A DNA stretch of 64,000 nt from Craspedostauros australis. Its lineage: Eukaryota; Bacillariophyta; Bacillariophyceae; Mastogloiales; Achnanthaceae. The DNA lies in the NCBI GenBank assembly GCA_026770025.1, contig JAMXDE010000006.1, positions 2,424,001 to 2,488,000 on the forward strand, given 5' to 3'. Within the stretch, counting starts at the first letter, position 1, and every line of letters begins with the position of its first letter. This document shows, one piece after another, positions 9,778 to 21,177 of this stretch. The notes beneath the pieces are model-generated. The model had not been told where the DNA came from. It made no database searches and saw nothing but the letters and a program-made list of their open reading frames with translations. The position numbers and the translations under genes were made by a program.

Positions 9778-12700
9778 ATGACAGGCACTGCAAACCGCGC
9801 CCACAAGTCCGATGCAGCCTCAGCGGCATCATCGGTGTCATCAAAGGGCAAGTCCACCATGGCGCGTTCTGCGATGCATGGCATGACTGCATCGCCCAGC
9901 AATACTCGTACAGATGATCATCGACACCATGACGTTCGAAGAAGTGTTGACGCACCCCAGATCTTCTTCAAGAAGAGCTATGAATGCGGTCGCGGCAACG
10001 GCCATGGGGACGGCCACGGAGATGGCAATGCCACCAGCTGTTACGGTAGAGATCAGGAGTTGAAAACGCTACATCAAGTCTTCAATCAGATCGTGCGCAA
10101 AGGCACTGTTACTTCCCCGGCATCATCGACTGTTTCCACCCTGCCATCAACAGCGTCATCATCATCTTCTTCTTCCACCCCTGCCTGTACCCACAAAGCT
10201 AGATCGAACAACAATGACGCTTCACCATCCATCCCGGCCGCGTTCGTCTGGGGTGGAAGCGGAACCGGCAAGTCACATCTCGTGGACGCCTTTTGCAAGC
10301 AGATTCGCAACAAACAACTGAACAAGGCCGCCGGCATGGGCATTCGTATCCTCAAGGGAAAGTTCGAACAGCACCAGCAGAACGATCCCTACTCCGCCAT
10401 CACGCAGGCATTTTCAGGATGGTGCAATGCGCTGGCCACTTCTACCGCACCGCATACAGACAACCACCTCGCAACCAAGAGCCGCAAATCCAACACCAGT
10501 GCTTGTGCGGGCACAACGGATTTACAGCGGCTGAGGTCCCAGGTGAAGGCAAGCACGTTGACATCCGAACAGATCAACCTTCTGCTGTCTTTCGTGCCAT
10601 CGCTCTCCATCCTCATCAACAACGACAACAGCGACCAATCGCCAAATGCGAAGTCCCAATCCCAGTCACGATCTGAAGCGGTTTCCTCTCAGATCACCGC
10701 CAACGACACCATCTGGAACAGATTCCAGTACGCCTTCTCCCAGCTCTTGACCGCCATCTCGTCGAAGGCATCCCCAATGATACTGGTGCTCGATGATCTG
10801 CAATGGGCATCCCAGCAGAGCATGGAGCTCATGTCCACCACGATGAATCATGCCAACTTCCTTTGGATCGGTACGATCCGACAAGACTACAATCCCCACT
10901 CGCCAACTGAGCTGTTGGATCTGGATCCCCAGGTCCCGTTCATGAAGCTTCTGAGTGAGATGCGTCAAGCCCAGGTGAATGAGTCGCAAGATGATGCATC
11001 GCAGTGCGTTGACCAGGACGACGGCAACGACGACGGTGAAGATGATGAAGTTGATAATGACGACGGCACTCTGAAACCACCGTACACCAACATCCACATT
11101 GCGAACTTCACGAAACAACAGCTCCACTTATGGTTGACCCAACTCCTTCACCGGCACAGCACCGTCGATGCTGGCATACCAGTAGCGAACGGCGACGACG
11201 AAGATGGCACAGCTGTCACAGCCAAGATCGCTGACTACCTCTACAAACAAACCAACGGCAACATCTTCCATTCCGTACAGCTGCTCCAGGATATGGAGCG
11301 CAAGACCATCCTCAAGTACAACCGCATCATGTCCAAATGGGAGCTGGATGACGAGTTTGACACCGACGGGGTCTCAGACTTCGGTTCATCATCATCGACC
11401 GACCCAAGAGACGTCATCCGTCTCATCTCATCCCAGATGAAGACTTTGCCTGTCGCCTTGCAGAAGGCGCTGGCCATCGCATCGTACATCAGATCATCGT
11501 TCGATTCTGATTTGCTGCAGATCGTGCTGGACTACGAAGAGGGCCACAATCGCGCCAGTGATGATATCATCGAAAGTGCTGTCAGCCGTGCCCATTCCGG
11601 CCCTGCGCTTGTTGCGAACGAACGCGGCAGCGACCTTTCCGAGCTGCTGGAGCAAGCCGTGCTCGAAGGTCTCTTGCACAATGCTATCGGCGGAACCACC
11701 TACCGCTTCGCTCATGATCGCATTCAGGAGGCAGCCCGGGGACTGGTTGCGATTGGGGAACTCCGCACCAAGCTCCGGCTGCGTATCGGGCGATGTCTGT
11801 GGGAGCTGTGCACAGATCCATCACTCAGCCACAGTCGTAGTCTGCAGAACTCTTCTGCCACAACTCGTGCGCGCACTTCGGCTGGCAACGACGCCAGTTT
11901 CATGTTCATAGCGACGGACCATCTGAACTGTGTGGCCAGCAAGGATCATTTAGAAACGTTGCAGCGCAATCTTCAAACGGGCGAGCATGCGCTGCAAATG
12001 GCCGCTCTTTCGCCTGCTGCGACGTACCTCCGGCATGCATCGACAGCCCTCCGCAAGCTGAAGGGCGATCCTTGGGAGGACCACTACGACTTGGTGCTTC
12101 GATTGCTTCGCAGTCAATGCGACATCGAACTCTTGCTGCGCAACTATGAGCAAGGCTTCGCAATTGGCAACGAAGTTGTGGAGCGTGCCACATCCATCGA
12201 TGACAGACTTCCTACATACGCCACAATGGGAAAGGCTCTGGGCCATCAAGGCGAGCACGCCCAAGCACTGCGACTGAGCGAGAAGGCCGCGCAGCTATGT
12301 GGCGTGTATCCCAAGCGCGGGTACTTGCTTCATGTTGCTCGCCAGATGATGTCGCTGAGGTCATACTTCCGCCGTGTCTCCAATGAGGAATTCTTGCGAC
12401 GAACCCCGATTGTGACAAATCCAAAACATGTGGCATCGATCTTGCTGCTGTACAACATCATAACTCGCGGCTTCATCAGCAACGACACGATATCGTGCTT
12501 GTTAGGGGTGGTGCGCATGATCAACTACACGAGGCGCGTAGGATTTCGCGGGGAGTCAGGCTATGGCTTTGCCATCCTGGCGACAGTATACAATAGCCTT
12601 GGAGATCCCAAGAGCGCTCGGAGATACATCGAGCTGGCAAAAGCTATTGTTGACAAGGCCAGCACTCCCAGCACCGCCAATGGGACGGTGTATTTGATGG

Positions 12701-13872
12701 CAGCATCATTCATTGATCCATTCTACAAGTCGCCCTCGGAGATTGCGCAAGACTTTCGGACTGCGAGCATGGAAGCGATGTCGGCGGGGAATTTCGAGGT
12801 CGGTGTTTTGGGGCGTTTTGGGAGCATCGTCTACGCTTTCGTCCAGGGTTATCCTCTTGCGACCCTGTTGCCCAACATCGATTCAGTCTTGGAACAAGAA
12901 AAAGCGTTGAAGGTCAGCTCGCATAAGCATACCACGAGAGAGTACAGCAACAGCGCCAAGCAAATCGCAGGTACACTCTCGATTGATTGGCAGAATTTCA
13001 CAAACGTGAATGGGCATGACAACGTCAACCACCTCTCCGGCATCGCTGTCTACTGGAGGCACCTGTTCCTTGCCACTTACCTTGGCAGATATGAACTTGC
13101 AGAGATCGTTTATGACAAAATGATGGCAGCCAAAATGGTAGGCAACGACTTCACTTCACAAACCACGATCCCACTCTTCGTTGGACTGATGGCCTCCAAC
13201 CGATACTGGCAGACAAATCAACGCAAGTACGCAAACCTGCTCCGCAAATGCAAGAAACAACTCAAGAAGATATGCGACACCAAGGGCAAGATCGTGCTGA
13301 ACCGATACCTACTCCTCAGAGCAGAGGCGAAGTCCATCACTTCCAGCACAACTATGCCAACCTACGTCCGTCAGTGCTATGACAAGACAATCGACCTCTC
13401 CCAGCGCAACGGCCAGATCCACGAGGCCGGATTGGCATGCGAGATGGCAGGCGAGCACATACTGAGGTCCAGCATCGATGGCGATGATCTGGCACGTGAA
13501 TACTTCACCCGAGCAATGGAGTTCTATCAGGCCTGGGGTGCAGGTGCCAAGTGTGACGACTTGCGCACCAAACGTGGCAATTATATCAACAATGAGCAGG
13601 TCAAGAGATCCGCCAGGAATAGCATCTTTGGAGAGAAGACGATTGAGTTCACGCCTCAGCATCAAACGTCAATCAACTTTGACTTAGCGACTGTACACTC
13701 CCCGGAACATGCTGGTGCGCCGACGATTTCAGGTAGGAACTCAACAACAAACGGCACAAAGACTTCGACGGCGAAGGAAAGTGTTGATGGAGGGCCAAGC
13801 ACCCACTGGAGTGGATATGCTGAAGATGTGGATGATGGTGACGAGGATTCCGTGCTGACGGACATTTCATGA
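9778..13872 (+). CDS. large STAND-like AAA_16 ATPase with helical-repeat C-terminus
   Basis: A 1364-residue intronless protein. After a Ser/Asp-rich start, a GRDQELKTL box opens an AAA_16-type ATPase module. The Walker A motif is GGSGTGKS at 159-166. The Walker B motif is MILVLDDLQWA at 334-344, with tandem aspartates 339-340. An acidic linker (residues about 405-430) interrupts the module. The remaining about 800 residues are alpha-helical with TPR-like spacing (YATMGKALGHQGEHAQALRL, AILATVYNSLGDPKSARRYI). The architecture matches the predicted-ATPase part of stramenopile and bacterial signalling proteins of the PknK/LuxR-MalT type. In many relatives a kinase, PAS/GAF or cyclase domain is attached; none is visible here. 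It probably acts as an NTP-dependent switch or scaffold; the ligand is unknown. Confidence 0.85.
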   Translation: MTGTANRAHKSDAASAASSVSSKGKSTMARSAMHGMTASPSNTRTDDHRHHDVRRSVDAPQIFFKKSYECGRGNGHGDGHGDGNATSCYGRDQELKTLHQVFNQIVRKGTVTSPASSTVSTLPSTASSSSSSSTPACTHKARSNNNDASPSIPAAFVWGGSGTGKSHLVDAFCKQIRNKQLNKAAGMGIRILKGKFEQHQQNDPYSAITQAFSGWCNALATSTAPHTDNHLATKSRKSNTSACAGTTDLQRLRSQVKASTLTSEQINLLLSFVPSLSILINNDNSDQSPNAKSQSQSRSEAVSSQITANDTIWNRFQYAFSQLLTAISSKASPMILVLDDLQWASQQSMELMSTTMNHANFLWIGTIRQDYNPHSPTELLDLDPQVPFMKLLSEMRQAQVNESQDDASQCVDQDDGNDDGEDDEVDNDDGTLKPPYTNIHIANFTKQQLHLWLTQLLHRHSTVDAGIPVANGDDEDGTAVTAKIADYLYKQTNGNIFHSVQLLQDMERKTILKYNRIMSKWELDDEFDTDGVSDFGSSSSTDPRDVIRLISSQMKTLPVALQKALAIASYIRSSFDSDLLQIVLDYEEGHNRASDDIIESAVSRAHSGPALVANERGSDLSELLEQAVLEGLLHNAIGGTTYRFAHDRIQEAARGLVAIGELRTKLRLRIGRCLWELCTDPSLSHSRSLQNSSATTRARTSAGNDASFMFIATDHLNCVASKDHLETLQRNLQTGEHALQMAALSPAATYLRHASTALRKLKGDPWEDHYDLVLRLLRSQCDIELLLRNYEQGFAIGNEVVERATSIDDRLPTYATMGKALGHQGEHAQALRLSEKAAQLCGVYPKRGYLLHVARQMMSLRSYFRRVSNEEFLRRTPIVTNPKHVASILLLYNIITRGFISNDTISCLLGVVRMINYTRRVGFRGESGYGFAILATVYNSLGDPKSARRYIELAKAIVDKASTPSTANGTVYLMAASFIDPFYKSPSEIAQDFRTASMEAMSAGNFEVGVLGRFGSIVYAFVQGYPLATLLPNIDSVLEQEKALKVSSHKHTTREYSNSAKQIAGTLSIDWQNFTNVNGHDNVNHLSGIAVYWRHLFLATYLGRYELAEIVYDKMMAAKMVGNDFTSQTTIPLFVGLMASNRYWQTNQRKYANLLRKCKKQLKKICDTKGKIVLNRYLLLRAEAKSITSSTTMPTYVRQCYDKTIDLSQRNGQIHEAGLACEMAGEHILRSSIDGDDLAREYFTRAMEFYQAWGAGAKCDDLRTKRGNYINNEQVKRSARNSIFGEKTIEFTPQHQTSINFDLATVHSPEHAGAPTISGRNSTTNGTKTSTAKESVDGGPSTHWSGYAEDVDDGDEDSVLTDIS

Positions 13873-15206
13873 AGTCGTCGCAGCGTAGTAAACATATGGT
13901 AGCACAACCCAATGCATGTGAACCTTAGATTCCGGTGTGGCACATGCCGCATCGCGTATTGAGCTACCATGTCGTCAGACCACAAGTGTTGGGCACATTC
14001 ATATTCGTGACTTGTATCCGTTGGTGCTGAGGAATGCGCAAGGTACTCCTGTCATGCACATCTCACGGCCATCTGGAAAGATCTGAATCAGGCCAATCCA
14101 ATTCAGGCGACGACCACCATTCGATCGTGCCAACCTCCGAAGTTTCGCTGCTCTGATTCTCAAACACCACGCGAGGAGGTTGTGCTGCGGCTGGCATACG
14201 GCGCAATCGATGCACCATGCACAGGTTGTCGCCGCGTGTGAAGCGTGTGAACACTCCTGCTGATTTGTTCGCCACCGCCCCACTCTGATCAACGGCGATC
14301 TCCAAGGCGACGCCTTGAACGAAGTGATTGCCAGCAGTGTTGGTGTCGCTTTCGTCGTTGTCGCTGCGATTGTTATCTCCATGTTCCTCCTCGCCAGGCA
14401 TGACGGCCGCGCGAGGTAAAGAAGTGGTGGATGAGCTTGGACAGATCTGTTGTGGTACCATACAAGTGATGGCGAGCACCATTATCTTGGTTCCTACGCG
14501 ATTGAGGGCCAACGGCCATGCCTCAATGTGGATGTTCGTGCTTGTGCTCCATCATGGTGACAGTTGGAGGATGAAGATGGTGATGTGAGAGGAGCAGATC
14601 CATGGGAAGGCGCAACTCTTGCCGATGGATGCTGCTTCGTGGCTTGGCTGGTTGGTCGATTGCTTGGTTGGTCGATTGCTTTGTTGGTCGATTGGTTGAT
14701 GGATTGGACGTCCCAAACAGTAATTTGATGCGTCGATTTGTGGCGACAAAGATTTGAATGATGACGAGTATTAGGGGCGGGGAACGATCCAGCTTTCATT
14801 TCCCCGTAATATTAGGGGTGGATGTCGATTCCCCCTTTTAGTACAACAAACAACTTTGTTGATGTAATCGAAGTGGTCCAATTTTGTGAGAACAATGACG
14901 CAGGCGAAAATGAAGAAAGAAAAATGAGACCGACACAACACCAACAAAACTTTCAATCAACGCTCCGTCAACATGACGTTGTTACGGGAGGTGGACAACG
15001 CCCACACATTTCTATCTGTATGGCACTATACCATACACACCTTCGACTCTTCTGCTCTTCCATCGCACGTGCAGACTGGCTCCGGCTGACTCTACGCACT
15101 GACATCAAGATCTACTCACTCACGCGTCTCCATCAGTAACAGCCGCAGCAACAAACATTCCACCCATCACGTGCTGCGAGAACAGACAAAATCGAGAGGC
15201 ATCAAA
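13873..15206. other. 1.3-kb gap; doubtful minus-strand frames
   Basis: A 149-residue minus frame at 14063-14512 is the longest candidate, but it has no recognisable domain, so it is not called as a gene. Positions about 14640-14705 hold a short imperfect tandem repeat. The last 100 bases are the likely leader of the MATE gene. Confidence 0.4.
14640..14705. repeat. imperfect tandem repeat of TTGGTCGATTG units
   Basis: Three to four copies of a roughly 16-18 bp unit centred on GGTTGGTCGATTG lie head to tail, with small differences between copies. Confidence 0.8.
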
Positions 15207-16973
15207 ATGAGGAACCACTTGATCGCCGCCTCCGCAGTGTGGCTCTGCACAATCGAGCAATCGACATCGTTGTCAGTTCGGCGTTATTCGGTGCGGCAGC
15301 CACGCGCAACGGAGCATCGGCGAGAAAGCAACAAGATTGCGATTGGTAACAGGATCAGGACTGTGCCATCGAGCCTCTCCGGATCACGGTCGTTGGGAAG
15401 CACCCAATTGTGGGAAAAGCAACAGACTACGAACGAAGCTGACGTCCCAGCCAAGGCGGAAGACAGTACCGATACCAATACAAATACTGATGATCAAGTT
15501 AATGCAAGAAATGATATCGATAGCGCTGCCGTGAACGGTGCTGAGGCAGCCAAGCCCGTGACACCATCCGATTCAGCCGCTCCACAGAAGTCGAGACTGC
15601 GAGCCGCCCTGCCCAACAACAACGCCAATGACAAGCTCATTCTCTCCACGGCGATCCCCAGCATGGTCAACCTTGCCGTCGTGCCGTTGGTGAATGCCGT
15701 GGATACCTTCTGGGTCGGGAGAATGGGCATCGCCCTTGCACTCGCGGGTCAATCCGCCGCCAACTCCGCGTTCTTCACGCTGTACTTCCTGGTCGCCTTC
15801 GTCCCCACCATCACTGCACCGCTCGTGGCGGAAGCCGTTGCATCGGGCGATCTCGACAAGGCGCAAGATCGCGTATGCGAGAGCCTCTTTCTGTCCAACC
15901 TCTTCGGTGGGCTCGGAACGATCGCATTGGTTCTGTTTCCGGAGTCCATCCTCAAGATGGTTTTGCCAAGCGGTGCACCGGCCATGAAGTACGCCGTGCC
16001 GTACTTGCGGTTGCGAGGTCTCAGCATGATCCCAGCGCTCACGTCGGCGACCGGATTCGCCGCGTACCGTGGTCTGCTGAACACCGTGACGCCGTTGAAG
16101 GTGTCGCTGGCTGCCAATGCGTTGAACCTCGTGCTGGACCCCATGATGGTCTTCCCACCATTCAACCTGGGCTTCATCGGAGCGGCGTTGGCCACTGCCG
16201 CATCGGAAACGATGTCCGGCATGGTCTACATCCGGCTGCTGGTGCGGCGGAAGCTCGCCACAGTGCGCAAGCTGGTGCAGCCACCGAAAATGAAGGCCCT
16301 GCTCCCCATCCTGAAGGGAGGCATCTCCATGCTGTCTCGACAGGCCGCCATCAACATCGCTATCATCTCCGCTGCCCGCCGAGCGCAAGTCATGGACCCG
16401 TCCGGCATTTCAGCGGCGGCGTTCGGCATTGTGAATCAGCTCTACTCCGTTGGTATCGTGGTGCACATCGCCATCCAGGGCACCGCCGCCGCGCTAATCC
16501 CTGCAACCAGAGCCAAGGAGGGTGACGACAAGGCAGTCGAGATCGGGGATCGCATCTTTTCATGGAGCATGATCGTTGGCCTGGTGCTTGCCGCCCTCCA
16601 GCTGCTGGCCTTGCCATTCCTGGTCCCCATGTTCTCCCCCATCCCGGAGGTGCAGCAAGCGGTGAAAACGCCGGGCATGATCGCAGCGCTGCTGCATATC
16701 TTGAACGGCCCCGTCTTTGCCGGCGAAGGAGCAATGCTCGGCATGAGCCAGTTCCGCGACCTGGCCGTCATCACGGCGGCGAGCACCGCCGCGTTGGTCG
16801 GAATGCTGCGCCTGCCATTCGCTCAAAAGAGCATCGGCGCGATCTTTGCAATCGAGGTCATTTTCACGCTCATCCAAGGCGTCGGCGTTGCCTGGCATTA
16901 CTTGAAGCTGGGGCCGCTGGCGAGAGGTAGAAGGTCGAAAGAGAGCAAAGCACCCGCGAACGGCAACGCATGA
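15207..16973 (+). CDS. MATE-family multidrug/organic compound efflux transporter, probably organellar
   Basis: From the first ATG at 15207 the protein has 588 residues. The first about 30 residues form a hydrophobic segment with a basic end (NHLIAASAVWLCTI... SVRRYSVRQPR). A Thr/Asn/Asp-rich spacer follows, and the transporter core begins near KLILSTAIPSMVNLAVVPLVN. Twelve hydrophobic segments can be drawn. The repeated MATE pattern is visible in both halves (VDTFWVGRMG, PLKVSLAANALNLVLDPMMV). Such proteins export organic compounds using H+ or Na+ gradients. The N-terminal extension and the DinF/EDS5-like core suggest a plastid or other internal membrane; that location is inference. No introns are seen. 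The upstream neighbour is unrelated. Confidence 0.9.
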   Translation: MRNHLIAASAVWLCTIEQSTSLSVRRYSVRQPRATEHRRESNKIAIGNRIRTVPSSLSGSRSLGSTQLWEKQQTTNEADVPAKAEDSTDTNTNTDDQVNARNDIDSAAVNGAEAAKPVTPSDSAAPQKSRLRAALPNNNANDKLILSTAIPSMVNLAVVPLVNAVDTFWVGRMGIALALAGQSAANSAFFTLYFLVAFVPTITAPLVAEAVASGDLDKAQDRVCESLFLSNLFGGLGTIALVLFPESILKMVLPSGAPAMKYAVPYLRLRGLSMIPALTSATGFAAYRGLLNTVTPLKVSLAANALNLVLDPMMVFPPFNLGFIGAALATAASETMSGMVYIRLLVRRKLATVRKLVQPPKMKALLPILKGGISMLSRQAAINIAIISAARRAQVMDPSGISAAAFGIVNQLYSVGIVVHIAIQGTAAALIPATRAKEGDDKAVEIGDRIFSWSMIVGLVLAALQLLALPFLVPMFSPIPEVQQAVKTPGMIAALLHILNGPVFAGEGAMLGMSQFRDLAVITAASTAALVGMLRLPFAQKSIGAIFAIEVIFTLIQGVGVAWHYLKLGPLARGRRSKESKAPANGNA

Positions 16974-19687
16974 ACTAGTGGAGGGGCGTACTGGCAGTGA
17001 TGCGAGGATGGTGGCTGCAGGTGGAAGTATCGAACATACATGGACAGAACAAAAGGATCCATTTGGTTAGATAAGGCCGAATGGAAAATAGAGTACTTGC
17101 ACTTGCACTTGCACTTGCACTTCTAGCTTGTATGGTGTGAACGGAAGCTCGAATGCATTGTATTCCATCAGCCAAAGATTCCGCGTAGGATGTATAGTAG
17201 CAGCTGCAAGTCATTGGCTTTGCGGCATCCAACAGAGTTTTCCTGTTACGGCCTACAGCACCAATACAACACGGAACCATTTTCGTAACAGGATGATGCA
17301 AACAAACCTTTGTGGGTTGGATCAACTTTGACAGGGTATCAGGAAAAGAGAGGATCAATGATTGGCATAGTAGCCGGGTCCGACACACAAGCATCTCCAT
17401 TTGTTGTTAGCATCATTGTTGCCGTTGCCGCGGTCTCCTCTATCTCTGCATACGGCCCATGTCTCGATGTGCGTACCCTTGAGGTCTTGGGTTGAGTCGC
17501 GACGACAATGGTGAAAACGACGATGAGTCCTGTTCCTCCGTGAATGACTGACGTGAGCAGCGCGACAACCGACAACATCAACGTCGTCGCCCTTCACATT
17601 GTTGAAGTAACTGATGGAATGATGCACTCTGGAACGTCGTTAGCGATCGCCTTCCCAACACAAGACTAGTTTTCAAGGATTTTCTTGTAACGGGGCTTTT
17701 GTAGGATTCTGTGTGCCTTTCGATCGTGACGCCATTCGACAGTGCCACATCTCCTACATCATGAGCACCACGTGTTCATAAATCTTTGATGTTTCTGAAA
17801 CCACTTGCGAACCACTCTGATAACCACCAGAAGTGAAACTGCTCACACCCCCGTTCTCACGCTGCAGGCGCCTACTTGAATGTGTGGACACGCGTAGCTC
17901 TGGATGGTGTGGTATTGGCAGTCTTGCCGATCGTTCGCTTCCTTGAATTCAAGAGCGGCGAAGTTTGTGCTCGGCCACTTTCGTTTCCGCTGGGCCGCTC
18001 GCAAGCATCCAAACTCATGTTCGTAGATAGCAGTCGTACCATCCGCTGTCGCGCCGTCCCAACACAGATTCCTCTATCTCTCTTGGAATTGATTCGCAGT
18101 GGCAGGGATGGTGACGAAGACGCCACCACGTGGTCGCACGGACCTCCCGACACAATGAGGGTTTGGGATACCAGCAGAGGATTCGGATTTGGTACACATC
18201 GCGAGAGCGGTTCGTTGGTACGCAAGGGTGTGGAACCTATAGGCCGTATTACATTACACTTTGCCAGATTTGGCTTTCTCCAGAACGTTCAACGTAGCTC
18301 GCTTGGGTAAGATACGGAGACTTCCGTCGGTTGATCCGTCATGCATGAACACGGGCTGCGTCTGCTTGTCTTGCTCTGTACTTGGGTTTCTGCATTTTCG
18401 TTCTCCAGATACGGTTGCTTCGCACTTAGTTTGTTGTCGTTGTGCGTGTGGAGAAATTGAAATTGTGGAGTTTGGGTGAGACAAGGAAGTCTCACGACCA
18501 AATGGATTTCGCAGCTGGCTCCAGCTTGGAGCATGTGGCACTCGTACTTATGGGCTCGGAAATTCTCCCGTATGACGAAACGTCCACCCATGACGTGGAA
18601 CGACAAACGCCAGGGTCCACTTATGTGACATCTGTTTCTCGCTCCCCACACGCAATGCTGCAATCTGCTGACGCGTCCCCATTGGTGTCTGCGTGGTGCA
18701 TGTTGTGATGTCGCCCTTGTCACAAAATCCACGACCTGTTGTTGATTCTGTGATGCAGCCAATCGCTAGTACCGATGTTAGGTCTTTTCTCTCGTGTACC
18801 GAGATGGGCAAATCGCCGCGCTTTGCGGTTGACAGAATCATCCCGCCACGCGTTCGCGGCCAAAGATGAACCGAAGCGAGGTATGGAGATAGCACGAGAG
18901 CGACAACGAAAGGTGCCGAACCGTGGATTTGTAACCGCCACATCACACCTTCCCTTCGTTTTCTGCGATCTTTCAGTGCTCTTCGCTCGGCAGATTCTGT
19001 CGGAAAGCCACGCTCGGCTCTCCAGCGTGGGTGGTTCTGACGCTCCCCCTTGCCGACTACTTCGGCGTATCATCGTACGGACACCAATTCCGCACTGGTG
19101 CGATTTCACTTGCCCACCTTCTTGTTTGTGACCACTGATCAACTGTGGTGTAATCGAACGACTGCGCGCTCTATCCTCCACAAGCCATTGGTGCTTTTGT
19201 CGTTAGCAACAGCACCGTCGTCACCTCCGATTCTTGCAGGAACCCCAGTATCGGCGACCGCATAAGAAGAACCAAGATCAGCCACGATCCGGACCGACCC
19301 GATACAAACAACGTGGAGAGCCAAAAAGCGTCGCAAGTGTCGGTGCTTCGCGACGATTCCTCCTCTCTGAGCTGGCCTCCCGCAGTCAATCCCATCTGTT
19401 GACATCGGGCATCATAGATCGTACTCGTACAAGCCAGGACCACCAATCGTTGAGCGCGATCGACTCACCTCTTTGTTGATGGCACTTGGCTTGCGATTCC
19501 TGCTCCTGATGCTAGTGAGAGTCCTGTTGTTGTTCACAACATCATCTCAACTCCCAATCAACTTGCCAGAAGACGTGCGCAACTCATCCATCCCACAAAA
19601 ACGAAAGCCCAACAAAGCAGCCCCCACCGCATCCACCAATCACCAACATCACACCGCAGAAGAACTCATCATCGCAGAGTGCAATAG
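16974..19687. other. 2.7-kb gap without supported gene
   Basis: Several 100-150 residue frames exist on both strands (for example 17876-18310 + and 18289-18762 -), but they overlap each other antisense and show no domain. A hexamer repeat lies at 17095-17122. A TACTCGTA motif is near 19425. A spliced gene of unknown type could be missed here. Confidence 0.4.
17095..17122. repeat. (ACTTGC)n hexamer repeat
   Basis: Between four and five head-to-tail copies of ACTTGC, shortly after the MATE gene. Confidence 0.95.
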
Positions 19688-20611
19688 ATGACGACGAGTA
19701 CGATGGAGCATCCGCATGACGAGCAGTCGCACCTGGATCTGCAGGAGCAGCAACTCGAACCATCGATTGCGGCAACTGCCAATCCCCAACAAGTTCAAGG
19801 GCTGATCCATCAATCGGCCGCACAGACGCCGGCCTTCGACACAACCCACCAGCTCACGTCGGCACAGCACGAGGTTCCCTCCGAATTCATATGCTCCATC
19901 CTCGGCACCGTCCTCACGTGCCCCGTGACAAGCTCGGTGACGGGCCTGCACTACGAGTGCAGCGCTCTGTCGCTGTGGACCATCAACTTCGGTGACTTCT
20001 GTCCCCGCACGGGGCAGAACCTGGGCGATCTCACGCTGAATCTGGGACTGCTCATGCGCATCATCGTGTGGCTGCAGCAACGGGCAGCGGCCATCCGGCA
20101 CGAGCAGCAGCAAGAGCAGGAACAATGGCAACAGCAGCAACGGCTGAGGGACACGCTGAGCCGCCTGCACTCGGACCACACTTCGCCACCGAAGACGAAG
20201 AGGCGGAGGACGGAGAGGCACAGCGAGAGCAACGACGATCAAGCCAAACGCAAGCCCTTGGATGCCAAGGTCATGGATGTGTACAGCCAGATAACGACCG
20301 AACTAATCAAGGCACACACTCAGTTCCGGATTGAAGAGAAGGCCAAGGCCGATGAGATGGAACGACGCAGGACGCAGAGGCGAGCAAAGCGCAGCGTGAG
20401 ACGACGGCGACGACAGCAACAGCAAAGCCCACAGCGCCGAAGGCGACGTCAGCACTACTGCATATTCCGATCCGGGCCAAGGCTGTTCGCGCCAACGCCC
20501 TTCGCTGCATCAGCATCAACAGTATCGACATCCACGCCTGCAACACTCGCACTGACGGTGGCAGCATTGTCGTCGGGACAAGTGCCAGGAACGGCAGCAA
20601 CGCGCGCATAA
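19688..20611 (+). CDS. U-box domain protein, putative E3 ubiquitin ligase
   Basis: A 307-residue intronless protein. Residues 63-130 form a U-box: VPSEFICSILGTVLTCPV, then GLHYECSALSLW, CPRTGQNL and LTLNLGLLMRIIVWL. These match the family pattern P-x2-F-x-C-P-I ... PV ... G-x2-Y-E ... W ... CP-x-T, with S70 where Pro is usual. U-boxes bind E2 enzymes without zinc and transfer ubiquitin to substrates. Downstream is a Gln-rich coiled region, then two strongly basic blocks (KTKRRRTERH and RRTQRRAKRSVRRRRR) that look like nuclear localisation signals. No ARM, WD40 or TPR partner domain is present, so the target cannot be guessed. The 3' third is repeat-like and could be partly mis-framed. Confidence 0.8.
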   Translation: MTTSTMEHPHDEQSHLDLQEQQLEPSIAATANPQQVQGLIHQSAAQTPAFDTTHQLTSAQHEVPSEFICSILGTVLTCPVTSSVTGLHYECSALSLWTINFGDFCPRTGQNLGDLTLNLGLLMRIIVWLQQRAAAIRHEQQQEQEQWQQQQRLRDTLSRLHSDHTSPPKTKRRRTERHSESNDDQAKRKPLDAKVMDVYSQITTELIKAHTQFRIEEKAKADEMERRRTQRRAKRSVRRRRRQQQQSPQRRRRRQHYCIFRSGPRLFAPTPFAASASTVSTSTPATLALTVAALSSGQVPGTAATRA

Positions 20612-21177
20612 CCATAGACAGAACTAACATAATTTTTGAGTCCACATTACCAACATCGTACGAGCTCTACCTATGGTCCCATACATCCACGTGTGTGTCT
20701 ATGTTGTGTTGTTGTGCGCAACCGCACTGGAGCAGAGTACTTATACAGGACTCTCCTTTGTTCTATTCTAGAATAGCATACTACTGTTTTCGAATCCTCT
20801 CTTGTGCTGGCGGATCGCAAACAAAGCCGAGTTGAGGATGCGCCACCTCACGATCATTTCCTATCCTCGGTATGTGGCTGAAGATGCGTTTCTCCCCCGT
20901 TCTAGGCCTGACTGGAGACAGCAAGACGCGCTTCCTCGTACTCGTACGAATACGAATGGGGGGCGAAGGCTTTTGTACCAACCCACCAAGCAATTCCTAC
21001 ACTGCCGACCACATTCGACATTTCTATCGATGCTATTCTCAGCCCAGCTTTGAAAAATGTGTACTCCTATGTATGCACTTAACGTAGTTTGGCCGTACCA
21101 TAGCTGAGAGTCTCTCTCTCTCTCTCTCTCTGTCGATCGATCGATCATAGTCGCACCGATACCTGCGGTATCCGTGC
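20612..21177. other. gap between convergent genes
   Basis: Only 3' flanks are expected. It contains ACTCGTACGAATACGAAT near 20940 and a TC tract at 21111-21131 followed by GATC repeats, about 30-65 bp from the aminotransferase stop. Confidence 0.5.
21111..21147. repeat. (TC)n tract followed by GATC repeats
   Basis: About ten TC units, then three to four copies of GATC. It lies just beyond the 3' end of the minus-strand aspartate aminotransferase. Confidence 0.95.

Noticed and set aside
14063-14512. 149-residue minus-strand frame
   Set aside because: No recognisable domain and overlapping alternative frames; could be real, but evidence is too thin to call.
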